DNA from: Bacteroidales bacterium
GTDB taxonomy: Bacteria > Bacteroidota > Bacteroidia > Bacteroidales > Muribaculaceae
DNA length: 54,420 nt
Direction of reading: 5' to 3'
Assembly (NCBI GenBank): GCA_900770215.1
Contig: CAAGJW010000077.1
Location: 1 to 54,420, forward strand
Shown here one piece after another: positions 8,723-21,100 of the stretch; position 1 is the stretch's first letter; each line of letters begins with the position of its first letter. The notes under the pieces are model-generated. The model saw only the letters and a list, made by a program, of their open reading frames with translations. It was not told the origin of the DNA and searched no databases. The translations under genes were made by a program, and so were the position numbers.

Positions 8723-9904
8723 ATGATATATAAGAGAGTAATACTGAAACGCGGCAAGGAGGAATCGGTCTTGCGGTTTCACCCGTGGATATTTTCGGGC
8801 GCCATCGCACGCGCCGACAAGATGGAAGAAGGCGATCTCGTCACCGTGTATGCTCACGACGGCACCTTGCTGGGCAACGGCCACTATCAGATAGGGAGCA
8901 TTGCCGTGCGGCTGCTCACCTTCGACGACACCGAAATCGATGAGCAATTCTATGTAAAGCGGCTCACGGCTGCCTATAGCCTGCGCAAGGCTCTGGGCCT
9001 GATGCGCGACGACAACAACGCCTTTCGTCTTGTGCACGGCGAGGGCGACTTCCTGCCCGGTCTGGTCATCGACATCTACGGCCACACTGCCGTGATGCAG
9101 GCCCACTCTCCCGGCATGCACTTTGCCCGCAACATCATTGCCCAAGCGCTCACCGAGCTGCCTGGCAAGCTGGTGCACAACGTGTACTATAAGAGCGAAA
9201 CCACCCTGCCCTACAAAGCCCAGCTCGACCCGCAGAATGACTACATCGTGGGCAGTTACGACACCGATGTGGCCGTAGAAAACGGGCTCAAGTTTCACGT
9301 CGACTGGCTCAAGGGCCAGAAAACGGGCTTTTTTGTCGACCAGCGGGAAAACCGCAGCCTGCTCGAGCACTATGCCGCGGGGCGCAGGGTGCTCAACATG
9401 TTCTGCTACACGGGGGGCTTCTCCTTCTATGCACTGCGGGGCGGAGCCACACAGGTGCACTCGGTCGACAGCTCGGCCAAGGCCATATCGCTCACCAATG
9501 CCAACGTTGAGCTTAACTTCCCCGCTTGCGACCGCCACAAGGCCGTTGCCGAAGACGCCTTCAAGTATCTCGACGAGATGCACAATGGCGACTACGACCT
9601 CATCGTGCTCGACCCGCCGGCATTTGCCAAGCACAAGAGCGCGCTGCGCAACGCCCTGATAGGCTATCGCAAGCTCAATGCCAAGGCCCTGGAGAAAATT
9701 GAAACTGGAGGCGTCTTGTTCACCTTTTCCTGCTCGCAGGCCGTCAACAAGGAGCAATTCCGCCTTGCAGTGTTCAGCGCTGCCGCCCAGTCGCGCCGCA
9801 AGGTACGCATTCTGCACCAACTCACCCAACCGGCCGACCACCCCATAAGCATCTACCACCCCGAGGGCGAGTACCTCAAGGGGCTGGTACTCTATGTGGA
9901 ATAA
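8723..9904 (+). CDS. Class I SAM-dependent rRNA methyltransferase (RlmI-like)
   Basis: A 393-residue protein with an N-terminal PUA domain (residues 1-75), a linker domain and a Rossmann methyltransferase domain. SAM-binding motif I is VLNMFCYTGGFSFYAL from about residue 222; the catalytic-loop motif LDPPAF is near 295; and the TFSCSQAV Cys motif near 330 is typical of RNA m5C methyltransferases. E. coli RlmI modifies C1962 of 23S rRNA; the Bacteroidota homologue is likely equivalent, which is inference from the family. It lies 49 nt downstream of rseP, same strand. Confidence 0.9.
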   Translation: MIYKRVILKRGKEESVLRFHPWIFSGAIARADKMEEGDLVTVYAHDGTLLGNGHYQIGSIAVRLLTFDDTEIDEQFYVKRLTAAYSLRKALGLMRDDNNAFRLVHGEGDFLPGLVIDIYGHTAVMQAHSPGMHFARNIIAQALTELPGKLVHNVYYKSETTLPYKAQLDPQNDYIVGSYDTDVAVENGLKFHVDWLKGQKTGFFVDQRENRSLLEHYAAGRRVLNMFCYTGGFSFYALRGGATQVHSVDSSAKAISLTNANVELNFPACDRHKAVAEDAFKYLDEMHNGDYDLIVLDPPAFAKHKSALRNALIGYRKLNAKALEKIETGGVLFTFSCSQAVNKEQFRLAVFSAAAQSRRKVRILHQLTQPADHPISIYHPEGEYLKGLVLYVE

Positions 9905-9968
9905 CTGCTCATGAATTTCTCCTGCTCCCGCCCACAACTCACAATCGACATAACTTAAACCCAACACA

Positions 9969-11996
9969 ATGAAAAAAACGCTTATTGCTGCCACTCTTGT
10001 GGTACTGTCAACAACAAGTAGTAGTATTATGGCACAAAATCAAGATTTCGACTACAAGGTCGACCGTTTTGCCGACGTAGAGGTGCTACGCTACCAGGTG
10101 CCAGGCTTCGACGAGCTCTCGCTCAAGCAAAAGACACTTGTCTATTACCTCACCGAGGCTGCCCTGCTGGGCCGCGACATCCTCACCGACCAAAACTGCA
10201 AGTACAACCTGCAGGTGCGATCAACGCTCGAAAACATCTACCGTAACTATAAGGGCAACAAGACCACGAGCGACTACAAGAATTTTGTCGTCTACCTGAA
10301 GCAAGTGTGGTTTGCCAACGGCATACACCACCACTACTCGATGGACAAATTCAAGCCCGCATTCTCACAAGCCTTCTTCGACAAGCAGGCAAGTGCTCTG
10401 TCGGCATCGCAACTTCCACTAGCCAAGGGCCAGACCAAGGCTAGCTTCATCAAGCTCATGGACAAGGTGATATTTGACCCCACATTCATGGCAAAGCGCG
10501 TGAACCTGGCCGACGGGCAAGACCTGATTGTGACCTCGGCCAACAACCTCTATGAGGGCGTGACACAAAAAGAAGTGGAAGCCTACTACAAGGCAATAAA
10601 AGACACAACCGATGCCCACCCCATATCCTACGGCCTCAACACCAAGGTGGTGAAGGAAAACGGCAAAGTCGTGGAGAAGCCCTACAAAGTGGGCGGGCTC
10701 TACTCGGCCGCCATCACCAAGATCGTCGACAACCTAAAGAAAGCATCGGTCTACGCCGAAAACGACGCGCAGAAAGCCTATATCGACAAGCTCATCGAGT
10801 TCTACACCACAGGCTCACTCAAGACCTTCGATGAGTACTCCATCATGTGGGCACAAGAGACCAAGAGCGACGTCGACTTTATCAATGGTTTCATCGAGAA
10901 TTACGGCGACCCCCTGTCGATGACCGGCTCGTGGGAAGGCATGGTGCAATTCCGCAACAAGGCGGCTTCCAAGCGCACAGGCCTCATCAGCGTCAATGCC
11001 CAGTACTTTGAAAACGCCTCGCCCGTCGACCCACGATTTAAGAAGGAAAATGTGCAGGGCGTGAGCGCCAAGGTTATCACCGCAGCCATCCTGGGCGGCG
11101 ACAGCTACCCCTCAACGCCCATAGGCATTAACCTGCCCAATAGCAACTGGATACGCGCCGCCTATGGCTCCAAGTCGGTCACCATCGAGAATATTACCGA
11201 TGCCTACGACGAGAGCAGCAAGGGCAGCGGTACTGTCGAGGAATTTGCCTACAGCCCCGTCGAAGCCAACCTCATGAAGAAATACCTCACCCTGGCCGAC
11301 AAACTCCACACCGACATGCACGAGTGCCTGGGACACGCCTCGGGCAAACTGCTGCCAGGCGTCGACGCCGGTCAGCTCAAGAACTACCGCTCCACCCTCG
11401 AGGAAGGCCGCGCCGACCTCTTTGCTCTCTACCACATGGCCGACCCCAAGCTCCTGGAACTGGGCATCTTCACCGACAGCGACACCTACAAGGCCGAGTA
11501 TTATAACTACATTCTCAACGGTCTCATGCTGCAATTGCGGCGCATCGAGCCTGGCAAGAACATCGAGGAGGCCCACATGCGCAACCGCATGTTTGTGAGC
11601 AAGTGGTGCTATGAGCACGGCAAGAGCGACAACGTGATCGAGATGGTGAAGCGCGACGGCAAGACCTATGTCAAAATCAACGACTACGCCAAGTTGCGCA
11701 ATCTCTTCGGCCAGCTGCTTGCCGAGGTGCAGCGCATCAAGTCGACAGGCGACTATGAGGCTGGACGCACTCTGGTAGAAGACTATGGCGTGAAAGTAGA
11801 TCCTGCGCTACACAAGGAGGTGCTCGCCCGCTATGCCAAGCTCAACCTGGCGCCCTACAAGGGTTTTGTCAACCCCGTTTACACCGCCACCTTTGATGCC
11901 AAGGGCAACGTGACCGATGTGAAGGTGGCCTACGGCGAGGGTTATACACAGCAAATGTTGCGTTACAGCCGCGACTACTCCCCGCTCACCAAGTAA
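9969..11996 (+). CDS. Dipeptidyl-peptidase III family protein (peptidase M49), exported
   Basis: A 675-residue zinc peptidase. The signature HECLGH is at about residues 451-456 and the second zinc motif EEGRADL at 478-484, matching HEXXGH and EEXRAE/D of family M49. DPP III removes dipeptides from the N-terminus of oligopeptides. A signal peptide is present (MKKTLIAATL, Ser/Thr-rich, likely cut after IMAQ), so the enzyme acts in the periplasm or outside, unlike the cytosolic eukaryotic enzymes; this fits exported M49 enzymes known in Bacteroides. A strong hairpin terminator follows. It is the last intact gene before the polyvalent mega-gene. Confidence 0.92.
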   Translation: MKKTLIAATLVVLSTTSSSIMAQNQDFDYKVDRFADVEVLRYQVPGFDELSLKQKTLVYYLTEAALLGRDILTDQNCKYNLQVRSTLENIYRNYKGNKTTSDYKNFVVYLKQVWFANGIHHHYSMDKFKPAFSQAFFDKQASALSASQLPLAKGQTKASFIKLMDKVIFDPTFMAKRVNLADGQDLIVTSANNLYEGVTQKEVEAYYKAIKDTTDAHPISYGLNTKVVKENGKVVEKPYKVGGLYSAAITKIVDNLKKASVYAENDAQKAYIDKLIEFYTTGSLKTFDEYSIMWAQETKSDVDFINGFIENYGDPLSMTGSWEGMVQFRNKAASKRTGLISVNAQYFENASPVDPRFKKENVQGVSAKVITAAILGGDSYPSTPIGINLPNSNWIRAAYGSKSVTIENITDAYDESSKGSGTVEEFAYSPVEANLMKKYLTLADKLHTDMHECLGHASGKLLPGVDAGQLKNYRSTLEEGRADLFALYHMADPKLLELGIFTDSDTYKAEYYNYILNGLMLQLRRIEPGKNIEEAHMRNRMFVSKWCYEHGKSDNVIEMVKRDGKTYVKINDYAKLRNLFGQLLAEVQRIKSTGDYEAGRTLVEDYGVKVDPALHKEVLARYAKLNLAPYKGFVNPVYTATFDAKGNVTDVKVAYGEGYTQQMLRYSRDYSPLTK

Positions 11997-12018
11997 AACA
12001 AACTTAGTAACCACAACC

Positions 12019-12067
12019 GCCGCGCCATGTCAGGGCCTCAACAGCTCTGCCATGGCGCGGCCGCTTT
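12019..12067 (+). terminator. Hairpin terminator after the M49 peptidase gene
   Basis: Perfect 11-bp inverted repeat, GCCGCGCCATG at 12019-12029 with its complement at 12051-12061, followed by CGCTTTT. It starts 23 nt after the M49 stop codon. Confidence 0.8.
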
Positions 12068-12126
12068 TGTGCATGAAGCAGAACATGCCTGTATCTAAGC
12101 TTTGTCGTTGCCGTCAAAATTCGCGC

Positions 12127-15100
12127 TCAACATTTTTCTGCGCCATATTCTTTGACTAAGTGCTGCACCAGTCTCACAGCAGCTTCCTCGGCCCACTGTT
12201 TCTCGGGGTAGTGCTTGGTAATCTGTCGTAATGCTTGGGATCGTTGTCTTTCAGCCACTCCAGGGCGGCACGGCCCAGTTCCTCTTTGTCAGGCACCTCG
12301 AGGGCGGCCCATGCTATGTGGCTCCGCTCGTGCCACCAGGTACTCTCCGCTTCGCGGCGCGAGCCCTGCCTGTCGGTAAAGATGATCACCATGCCCGTCC
12401 ATGGGTCGCTGACTCCCAGCATGAGAGGGTTGTGAAACCTCTTCTCGATGGCCTCCATCAGCTCGTCCTCCACCACGCCGCGCAGCCGCTTCATCTCGGC
12501 CTCGTCGCCAATGGCGACAGTCACGCACCTCGCCTTGATGCCCACACGCGTCGGTATCTGTGCCAGGTGTTGCGCCAGTTCTTCCTTGCCGGCAGCACCG
12601 TCCCAGTCTATCTCCTCGCGCCTGGGCACCATGCCGCCGCTCTCGCCCGGGTCCCGGTACAAGGCGGTGTTCTCATCAGCTTTTTTGCTCTCGTCAAGCA
12701 AATATTTCCCTTTATCGTACGCTTTTTCAACATTTTGCAGTAACTTTGCAACCGAAATAAGGCCGCGGGGTTCAAGCCCGCTATTAACGCCGCGGCTACC
12801 ACTCGAAGTGCTTGGCGTCTTTTCGTCGAGCACTTTGACTTTTGTCACCTCGTAGGCGTGAACGCCATTGCCTGCATTCCTGTCCTCACGCATCAGCGTC
12901 ATCACGCGATACACTTTGCCGTCAACTTTTATTGCACCATAAAAACGATGCATCAACGCATCGGCATTTACGCTGTGTGTGTCTCGTTCACCTTGTGAAT
13001 TCTTGATATAGTCGGGATGCTCCTCTGCCTCGATGCTGTTGTTAATCACTTCGTCAAGATGCTCAACAACCGCGAGATGCACACCCTTGCTGTCACTCTT
13101 GGCTTGCTGCTTCGGGTTGAGGCTTTCGTCTATGGCACTCCCCAATATGGTGTAGTCAAATTCCTCGCCATGATTGTCATAGTGTAGAGGCTTCGGTTTT
13201 CCGTCGGGCGCATACTTCGCCTTTACCGCTTCTGCCACTTGCCGTGTGGCATCGGCAATGCTGCCTGTGTAGCTGTGCCTTGGCACGTCCACCACCTTGA
13301 TCTCCGCGCTGTTCAGTCCGGGTGCAACCGTGCCTTTCTGCTCAACGGCTCTGCGCTGACGGGCTTTGAATGTGTCAGGGCCCTCGCCCATATTGTAAAT
13401 GGCATCATCACTCAGCCCCAGCTCCTCGCGCTTCACCACGTCACGCGCCACGTCGATCGGGTGCTCCCGTCCGTGCTCCAAGCGCTCCTTGCTCCGCCAC
13501 AGCATGTAGCGCAGCTCGTTGTCGCCCAGCCTGAACCAGCTCGGCAGCTTCAACGAACCCAAGAACTTGTCCATCACCCGCCGCACGACTTCCTTTATGC
13601 GACGCCACACCGTGCGCTCGCCCGCGTCAAAGTCCTCAAAGCCCTTCTCGGCCAGGCGTCCAAGCAGCTCGTCGATCTCCCTGCGCTGGTGCTCCTCGCG
13701 GCTCTTGGCTCTCGCTCCGTTGTCTTCCACGTCGTGCAGGAATGCGCGGCTCGTCCGCTCGTCCACCTCCTTCTTCAGCTCGTCGGTAAGGTGGTCATGC
13801 ACCTGGTCAAGGAACTCGTCATAGTTCTCCTCGCCAATCATCTCGCTCAATCCCTTGTGAGCCACCGTCTCGTGCATCACGGTGGCCGCCACATCCTCGG
13901 CGTCGCGGTTGTTTGGCAGCATCACCACAACTTCGTCGTTTGCCTCGTCATACCACCCCTTGGCCATGCGCTTTCGCCTGCTTGGCAGCGTGCCAATCTC
14001 TTCGGGGTCGCTCACGACCTTGATCGGTGTGCCCAACTGTGCGCTTATCTGCTCCACTCTTGCCGCCTTGGCCTCGTCGCTGCTGTCATAGGCGTCAAGA
14101 TAAGCGTTGGCCTTGTCGAGCCCTGCGTCCCACTCGCCGGCATTCACGCGCTTCTGCAGGTCATCGAGCATGGCGCGGTCCTTCGTTGTCACCGTGCCGC
14201 TCACTCCGCCAAACTTTGCGCCTCGCTTGGCAAGCTCTGCACGCAGCATGGGCGGAAGCACATTGATGGGGAACGTGATTTTCTGTTTCCCGACGCGCTC
14301 CATAATCAGGTCGGCGACCTCTCCCCAGGGCACAATGCGCTTCGGCTTGAAATACCTGCTGAGCATGGTCTGCACCTTGGTGCCTTCACTCAACTGGCCG
14401 TTCACGCTGCCGCTGTGCCAGTCCATCAGCCCCACGCTGTTCTTGGCTCCCGGAGCACGATAACCGCTCGTGAGCTCGCTCTCCGGGTATTCTCCCTCCA
14501 CCACAACGAGCTCCGGCCTGTCGTAAGCTGCCGTGAACTGGTCGTTGAGCGGTGAGGTGCGTATGTGGAAGTAGGGGTTGTAGGCCACATTGCCGGTGGT
14601 GCGGCCGTTGCCCTGCACAAGGTCGGCCTTGCCGTTGGCCTTGCGCATGCCTTCCTTGCTCTGCTCCCACTGGCCGAATGTCATCGGCGGGCGCCATTCC
14701 CCATCCACTTTCGCGGTCATGGGCGGCAACACGCCGAAGTTGGCCCACTGTGCATAGCGGTAGCCCTTGCGCGTGGGCTGACCATTCAGGAAGTCAAGCA
14801 GCGGCCCTCCCTGCACATAGCGGAACTTGACAAGCTCTCCGTTGGAATTTTCTTCGTCAGTCGAAAGGTTTTCACTCTCATCCAATATTTTTTTGCCCGG
14901 TTCGTAGGATTTTTCAACGCCTTTTAGTAGCTTTGCAAGTGGATAGGCCTGAAGATGATTATTAGGCGTACCCACACCATTTGAAGTGCTGGAATTGCGG
15001 GATAAGACTTTTTCAGGCCTTATCGTTTGACCGTCTAGCACTTCAATTTTTGTTACTTCATACGAATAAGCCTTCTTAGACAGTTTGTCTCCTGAAGTTT

Positions 15101-18100
15101 CTTTAAGTGTCAATTTGATACGGAACAAACGCCCATCTCTTCTTACTGCTCCATAGCAACGGTAAATAAGATTATCTGGGTTATATCCGTTCTCCGGACC
15201 ACGAACCCCGTTTTCTCCTTTTTTATAGTCAGGATGAAACTCTGTCATGGCGCTTTCTGCAATAATTTCACGTAGCTTAGGAATAACAGAAAGATGCGTT
15301 TTTTTGTCAACGCTCTTGTTGGTGGCACTGTCATCCACCATTTTCGATATTGACTTTTTGCTAATTTTAATCTGTCCTTTGCCATGAGTTTCATCTTCCG
15401 TCATGGTACCTATAATATCATGACTCAAAGCATAAGAAACCACATCGTCTTTAAGCTCTCTGGTCTTCTTGTTGACATCAAATGGAAGGTCATCATCTAA
15501 TTTTACAACATTGACTGATGCACTGTTCAGCCCCGGCATGACTACGCCTTTAGCTGATACAGCTTCGCTTTGTCTATCTTTAAATGTATCCTCTTCCTCC
15601 CCGTCTCTGAACAGCACATCGTCGTCGGCTTCTGCATCTTCATCAACATTGGCTTCCTCAATGTCTTTGTCGATCTCGGCATACCAGCCCTTGGCCTGGC
15701 GCCGGCGCTCCTGCACCTCGGGCTTGGAGTGCGTGATCTCCTCCACGTCCTCCACAATCCGCATCGGTGTATTGAGTTTCGCCGACAATTGCTCGGCCGT
15801 TCTGTGCTTCAGTGTCTCGTCCTGCTGCGCCGTGCGTTTGTCGACATCTGCCACGGCCTGCTCCACATCGGCACGCGCTGCACTGCCGCCATTGTAGCCC
15901 TCGCCCTCTGTTGTGGTGTAGCCGCGTGTATCGCCATCAGCCACAGCATCGGCTTTCGCGCTCTCATCCAAAATTTTTTTGCCCTTGTCGTAGGATTTCT
16001 CAACGCCTTCAAGTAACTTTGCAGCGGTCACCATCGAGAGATTGTGGCTACCATTAGAGTTGCTAAGTGCATTGCTCGTTGAAGAGCCACTTATTAGCAA
16101 CTCTATTTTTGTTACTCTATAATCATGTGGCGCATTGCCTTTCGACAAATGCTCATGCATGGTGGTCTTAACCCTATACAACTTACCGTCAATTTTAACA
16201 GCGCCATACATGCGGTGCACAAGCAGATTGTTGTCACCCACGCCATTTTCGGCTCTGCGTTCTCCGCTCACTTTCTTGTAGTCGGGGTGCTCCTCTGCTT
16301 CAATGCTGTTGTCTATGACTTCGGGCAGTTTTTTCAATACGGCAAGATGCACACCTAAGTTGTCGCTGTTTAGGGTTGACGAACTGGAAAGGAACTTCCC
16401 TACAGCATCATTGTCAATGTTGTATTCGTAGGTGTTCCCGTCAATCCTATGTGCGGTGTGCAACCCTACAAGGTGTTGCTCAGCCCATGCTTTTGCTTTA
16501 TTTATGGCTTGTTTACCAGTTCCAGTGAAGTCGTGCCGCGGCACCTCCACCACAGCCACCTCGGCGCTGGTCAGCCCCGGCATCACCGTGCCCTTGTTCG
16601 CCACAGCCTTGCGCTGCCGCTCCTGGAATGTGCCGCCGCCGTCGCCCATGCCCGCAGCAGCCCCCTTCTCGCCCGCAAACTGGTAACGTATGTCGCTACT
16701 CCTGGGGTTGAAACGCTCGCTCAAGGGAATCAGCCTGCCCTGGTCATCATAGGTTATCTCAAGTAGCTTGCGGTTGTTCTTCACATTTTTCTCGACGTCT
16801 TTCTTGCCGTCGTCATATCCGAACTCGCGCATGTCCTCCGACCCCTGCCACAGGTATTTTATGGGCACATCGCTCTCTATAATGCGGTACCGGCCTTCCC
16901 CATACTTGTTTTTCCCCAATTCTTCACAGTACGTCTTCGACAACGCCACCCAGTCGCCTTGCATCAGGTTGTCGCCTTTTATGTCATTGGGAACAACTCT
17001 GTACACCTTGATTTTCGTGTCGGCCGATGCTCGGCCTGCACGCAGCCTCCTCAGCACCTGCGCGGTCTCACTGGCTGCCTGGCCGCTAAATCCCGCGCGG
17101 GAAGGGTTAAAGTAATAATCCTCCTCATGGCCTTGCACGCCATTGATGATGCCATATATGTTTGCCTCTGCGCCATAATCGTCAAGCGCCTCTTGCAATG
17201 CCCCCAAATTGTCAAAGTCCTTTTCTTCAACTTCAGCCATGGGTGCCGACCAACTGTCACTGCCCTGGTAGTCAGCCGGGAGATACCCGTTCTCCTTTGC
17301 CTTCTGCTCAAGCATGCGCACTGCAGCCTCTGTGTCGCCACTGCTCACCGCCTGCTCGTAGACCTTGTCGCGGTACTGTTGCGTGTCATTCACTTCTTGC
17401 GCGCCGGCAAAGTCAATGTACGTGCCTGCATCGACAGCCGCAAACAGCCCCTTGGCAATCTTTCTCAGCGTCTCCTTGCCGGGATTGTCATACACGTACT
17501 CCACGACATCAAAATTCAATGAGTTCCTGCCCTTGAATTTCACAGCCTTGTTGGAATATGGTGTGAAGATCACTATCGATATACCCCTCGACGACTTTGA
17601 ACCTTTCAAAATGATATTTCTCGCGTTTCCTCTGTGGTCGCTCACGCGCATTCTCACGCGCTCGCCATCCGACTGGAAGTCGGCATACACCGACGGCTGC
17701 CCATGCCTGCGCTTGCCAATGGCAGCCGCAAGTCTTGACGCGAAATCCTGCGCTGTCATATCTGTCCATTGCGCGCCATCGGCAACAAAATCGGCCAGTT
17801 TCTTTGCAAGTTCCGCATTTTGAGTTACATTTGCAGCATGGGCAACACCATTTCTGCCAGCTTCCTGCTGGAGATTACCGGCTTTGGCCGGAGGTACAGT
17901 CTGGTTCCCGTCTGTCGGGTATAGAGATTGCCCGTTTTCGCGGTGCAGTTCAGCCATCCGTTCATCGATGCGCTTTTCTGCATCGCGTTTTTGCTCCTTA
18001 TTCAGCTTTACTCCGCCATCATTCTTAGCCTCGCTCTTCACCTTGCGGGGGTCGAAGCCGCCCAGCAGGTCGGCCACCATCATGTCGGCAAAGTCGTCGG

Positions 18101-21100
18101 CGCTCTTCTCCTTGAGCCTTGCGTTGTCGCCTGCAAAGAGGTCGCGCGCCATCGTCCAGAACTTCGTCAGCAAGTCCTTCAGCCGCTCAAAGGCCGCCAC
18201 CACGCGCGCCTTGTCAATCACGCCGTGGGCGCGCGCCTTCTCTCGCTCGCACTCGGCGTCGATACGCTCCTTGCCGCGGCGGCCGCCGTAGTGGGCAAAC
18301 ACCTCGTGCATGAGCTCGTTCTCGCCTTTGATGTCGGGATACTTGCCGCGCACAAGCTCCAAGAGCTCCTTGTCGTGCATGAGCTGCGCCTTCAGGTGCT
18401 CCCAAGCCTCGGGGTTGGCACGCTCAAGGGCCAGGCTCCACAGGTGGGCGTACTCGTGCACGGGCGTAGCAGCCGTGGCGATGCGCGGGTCGATGTATAT
18501 CCTGCCGCCCACCGTGAACCCGTAGGCCTCCTTCCCGTCGGCCGTGCGGAAGAACTGCACCCCGCTGCCGTGCTGCCCATCGATATTCACCTCCTGCCGC
18601 TCGGCAAGCCCCGTCGTGTCCTTGAACTCGCCGCTGTAGAGCGCCTGCTTGATCGAGCGCACAATCTCGGCCAGCGGCTTGCCCTCGGCCTTGCGCAGCT
18701 TGATGGCGTCGTAGTAGTATTCCACAACATGCGCCGTGCCGTCTTCGGCCATGCCCTTATTGGGCTTATTGGTTATTACAATGCTTATCGCATCATATTG
18801 CCCGTTGTTTGCAAGCTTCTCGGGTGTCGCATTGTGATTGCTTAACCTGATGGTTATGATTTTGCCGTTCTTGGTCTCAAAAGACTTGTATTGACTACTT
18901 CTGTCTTTTATTTCCTTCTCTGAAATTCCTAATGCCTTGGCTACTTGACCTACAAAAGTTTTGGGCTGTGTCGCAGAATTTTCATATTTCTCTGCAAGAT
19001 TATCAAGATCATTTAGTACCTTTGCGCCATCGGCACTTGAGATGACAGTTAATGACCTGGGGCTTGTCCCCAGCGAGGCGGTTTCAAGTGCCTTTTTATT
19101 TTCCTTGTTCAGCTGGGCTTTCTCTTTCTCCATGTCCAGCACATGCTGGCCCTGCTCCCAGTCGGTGCTCGTGGCGATGCCCATGCCGTTCAGCTTCTCG
19201 GCCAGCGCCTCCACCTTGAGGCGCTCCTCAGCGCTCGCTCTCTCCACAGCGCCGCCCTCGTCCGTCACCTTATGCTCCTGCACGCCGCCACCGCGCCCAC
19301 GGGCGTCATACACCCACGTGTTGTCGATATAGGCATAGACACGGTCTGCATCTATGATATGGGGCATGATCATCCCCGCAGCATCATCGGTGTGAAACGA
19401 CAGGCTGTCGCGCTTGTAGCCGGCATCATCACACGTGAGCCTCACCTCGGCCTTTGAAGCCTTGGCCGCACGCAGAAACAAGTCAAGCCCCTTGGCATTG
19501 TACATCACAACTCTCCCGTTTGGGAGTCTAATGGCCACAAGTGCATCCTTGCTCTTGTCGGCCCCTCGCACGCCCGCCACAAAGCTGTGCAGGCCGTCGA
19601 TGCTGGCTTCAAAAGGCTCGGTCTGCTCGCCTGTCGGTAATATCTCCCTCCACGTCTTGGGCAAGCGCCCGCCAGTGGTTTCGCCCTTCTTGTCGGTCCT
19701 CTTGCCTTCAAGCTCGGCGGGGTAGTCCTCGCGGCGGGCATAGATGATGTGCCCGTTTGTGCCCACAACGAAGCCCCCGTCGTGATACACCGCATTGCTC
19801 GTGCCGCGCTCTTCGCCGTTGTCCACATAGGAGAAGTCCATCGGCGACACCTTCTTCTGCGGCTTCCCAGGCTCAATCTGCCTCGAGACCTCGGCCCTCT
19901 CGTCAAGCTCGGCCTGGATTCTGGCCTGCCCCTCCTTATAGTCACTCACCGCACTCAAGACTCCTCTCACCCACCAATTGTCGAGACTTGTCCCTTTCCA
20001 TTCGCCCTTTGTTTCTCCAAGCTCCTCAAGCTGCTCAAGGCTCAACTTCATCAGCAGGCGCTCCAATTCCGACGTTGCCTCCCGCTGTTTCCCTTCAATG
20101 CTTTTTTCTTCCTCCGTGTCCTCTCCCAGCAAAGGCTCCAGCAATTTATCAAGCCTTTCAATCTCGGCAATCTTCTCCTTCACCGCCTCCACGTCAGGCT
20201 TGCCATGCTCTTGCATTCCTCCGCCTTTTTCACTACCTTTGCCAGCAGAGGAAGCACCATTCGGAAGAGCGGAAAGGGCTGCCGCCGACCTGCTTGCAGG
20301 AGAAAGTATGAGGAGTTGCCCGCCCTCACGAGTGGCTTGCTTCTTCATTTTCTCCAAACCTTTCTCGTCGACTTTTCTCCAACCCACAATCTCCACATTA
20401 TCCTTTCCTGAATACACGTCAAGCACGATTACTGAATTCTTCTCTCCAGTATGAATTGCCACCTTATAATCGGGATGCCTGATAGGTTGAGTTGAACCCG
20501 CCAAGTCGGGGGTATACAATGCAAGTGTCAGAATTTCACGACTATCCGACGGCGATAATTCTTTATGCGCGTCTCTGTTTTTTTCAAAGATGTTTTTCTT
20601 GATAATCACGGGTTTTCCGCCTGCTCCTATGGCGCGGTTCACGTTCTCGGGTATCTTGGGCAGCTGCACGGTGCGCGTGGGCGCAGTGAAGTCGCCGTCG
20701 GTGAGCTCGTCTACACTGCCCACCTTCTCCACAACCAGCCTTCCTGTAATGTCTACAGGGTTGCCCTGCGCGTCCACGCCGCGGCCGCCCATGTCGCCTT
20801 GAGCTCCTGCTCCCTGCTGCACCGAGGCAGGCCCCTCTTGCGCCACGTCGGGAACTGTTTCTTTGGGTTGCTCCCTCTGCTCGCTCGCCTTCTGCTTCGG
20901 CTTCTCCTGCTTCGGCTCCACCGGCCTGAGCAAAACGCCTTCCAACGTACAAAATGCGCCATCACCCTTGATCACCACCGCGGCTATCTTCCGCCCGTCC
21001 TTTAGCTCCCGCAGCTCATGTATGCCCAGCACATCGATGTCATCGGCGTCATCGTCGTCAAATACGCCCAAGTACTCCGGATCGGCCTCATAGCCCTCCG

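Noticed and set aside
12731..12750. TAACTTTGC promoter-like box inside the giant gene (also near 14930 and 16010)
   Set aside because: These are the antisense of the conserved AKLL codons repeated at the end of each LPD3-like module; no gene follows on the plus strand.
13239..14555. 438-codon plus-strand open frame opposite the giant gene
   Set aside because: Antisense shadow of a GC-rich gene: no recognisable domain and His/Leu-rich composition, while the minus-strand frame has clear motifs.
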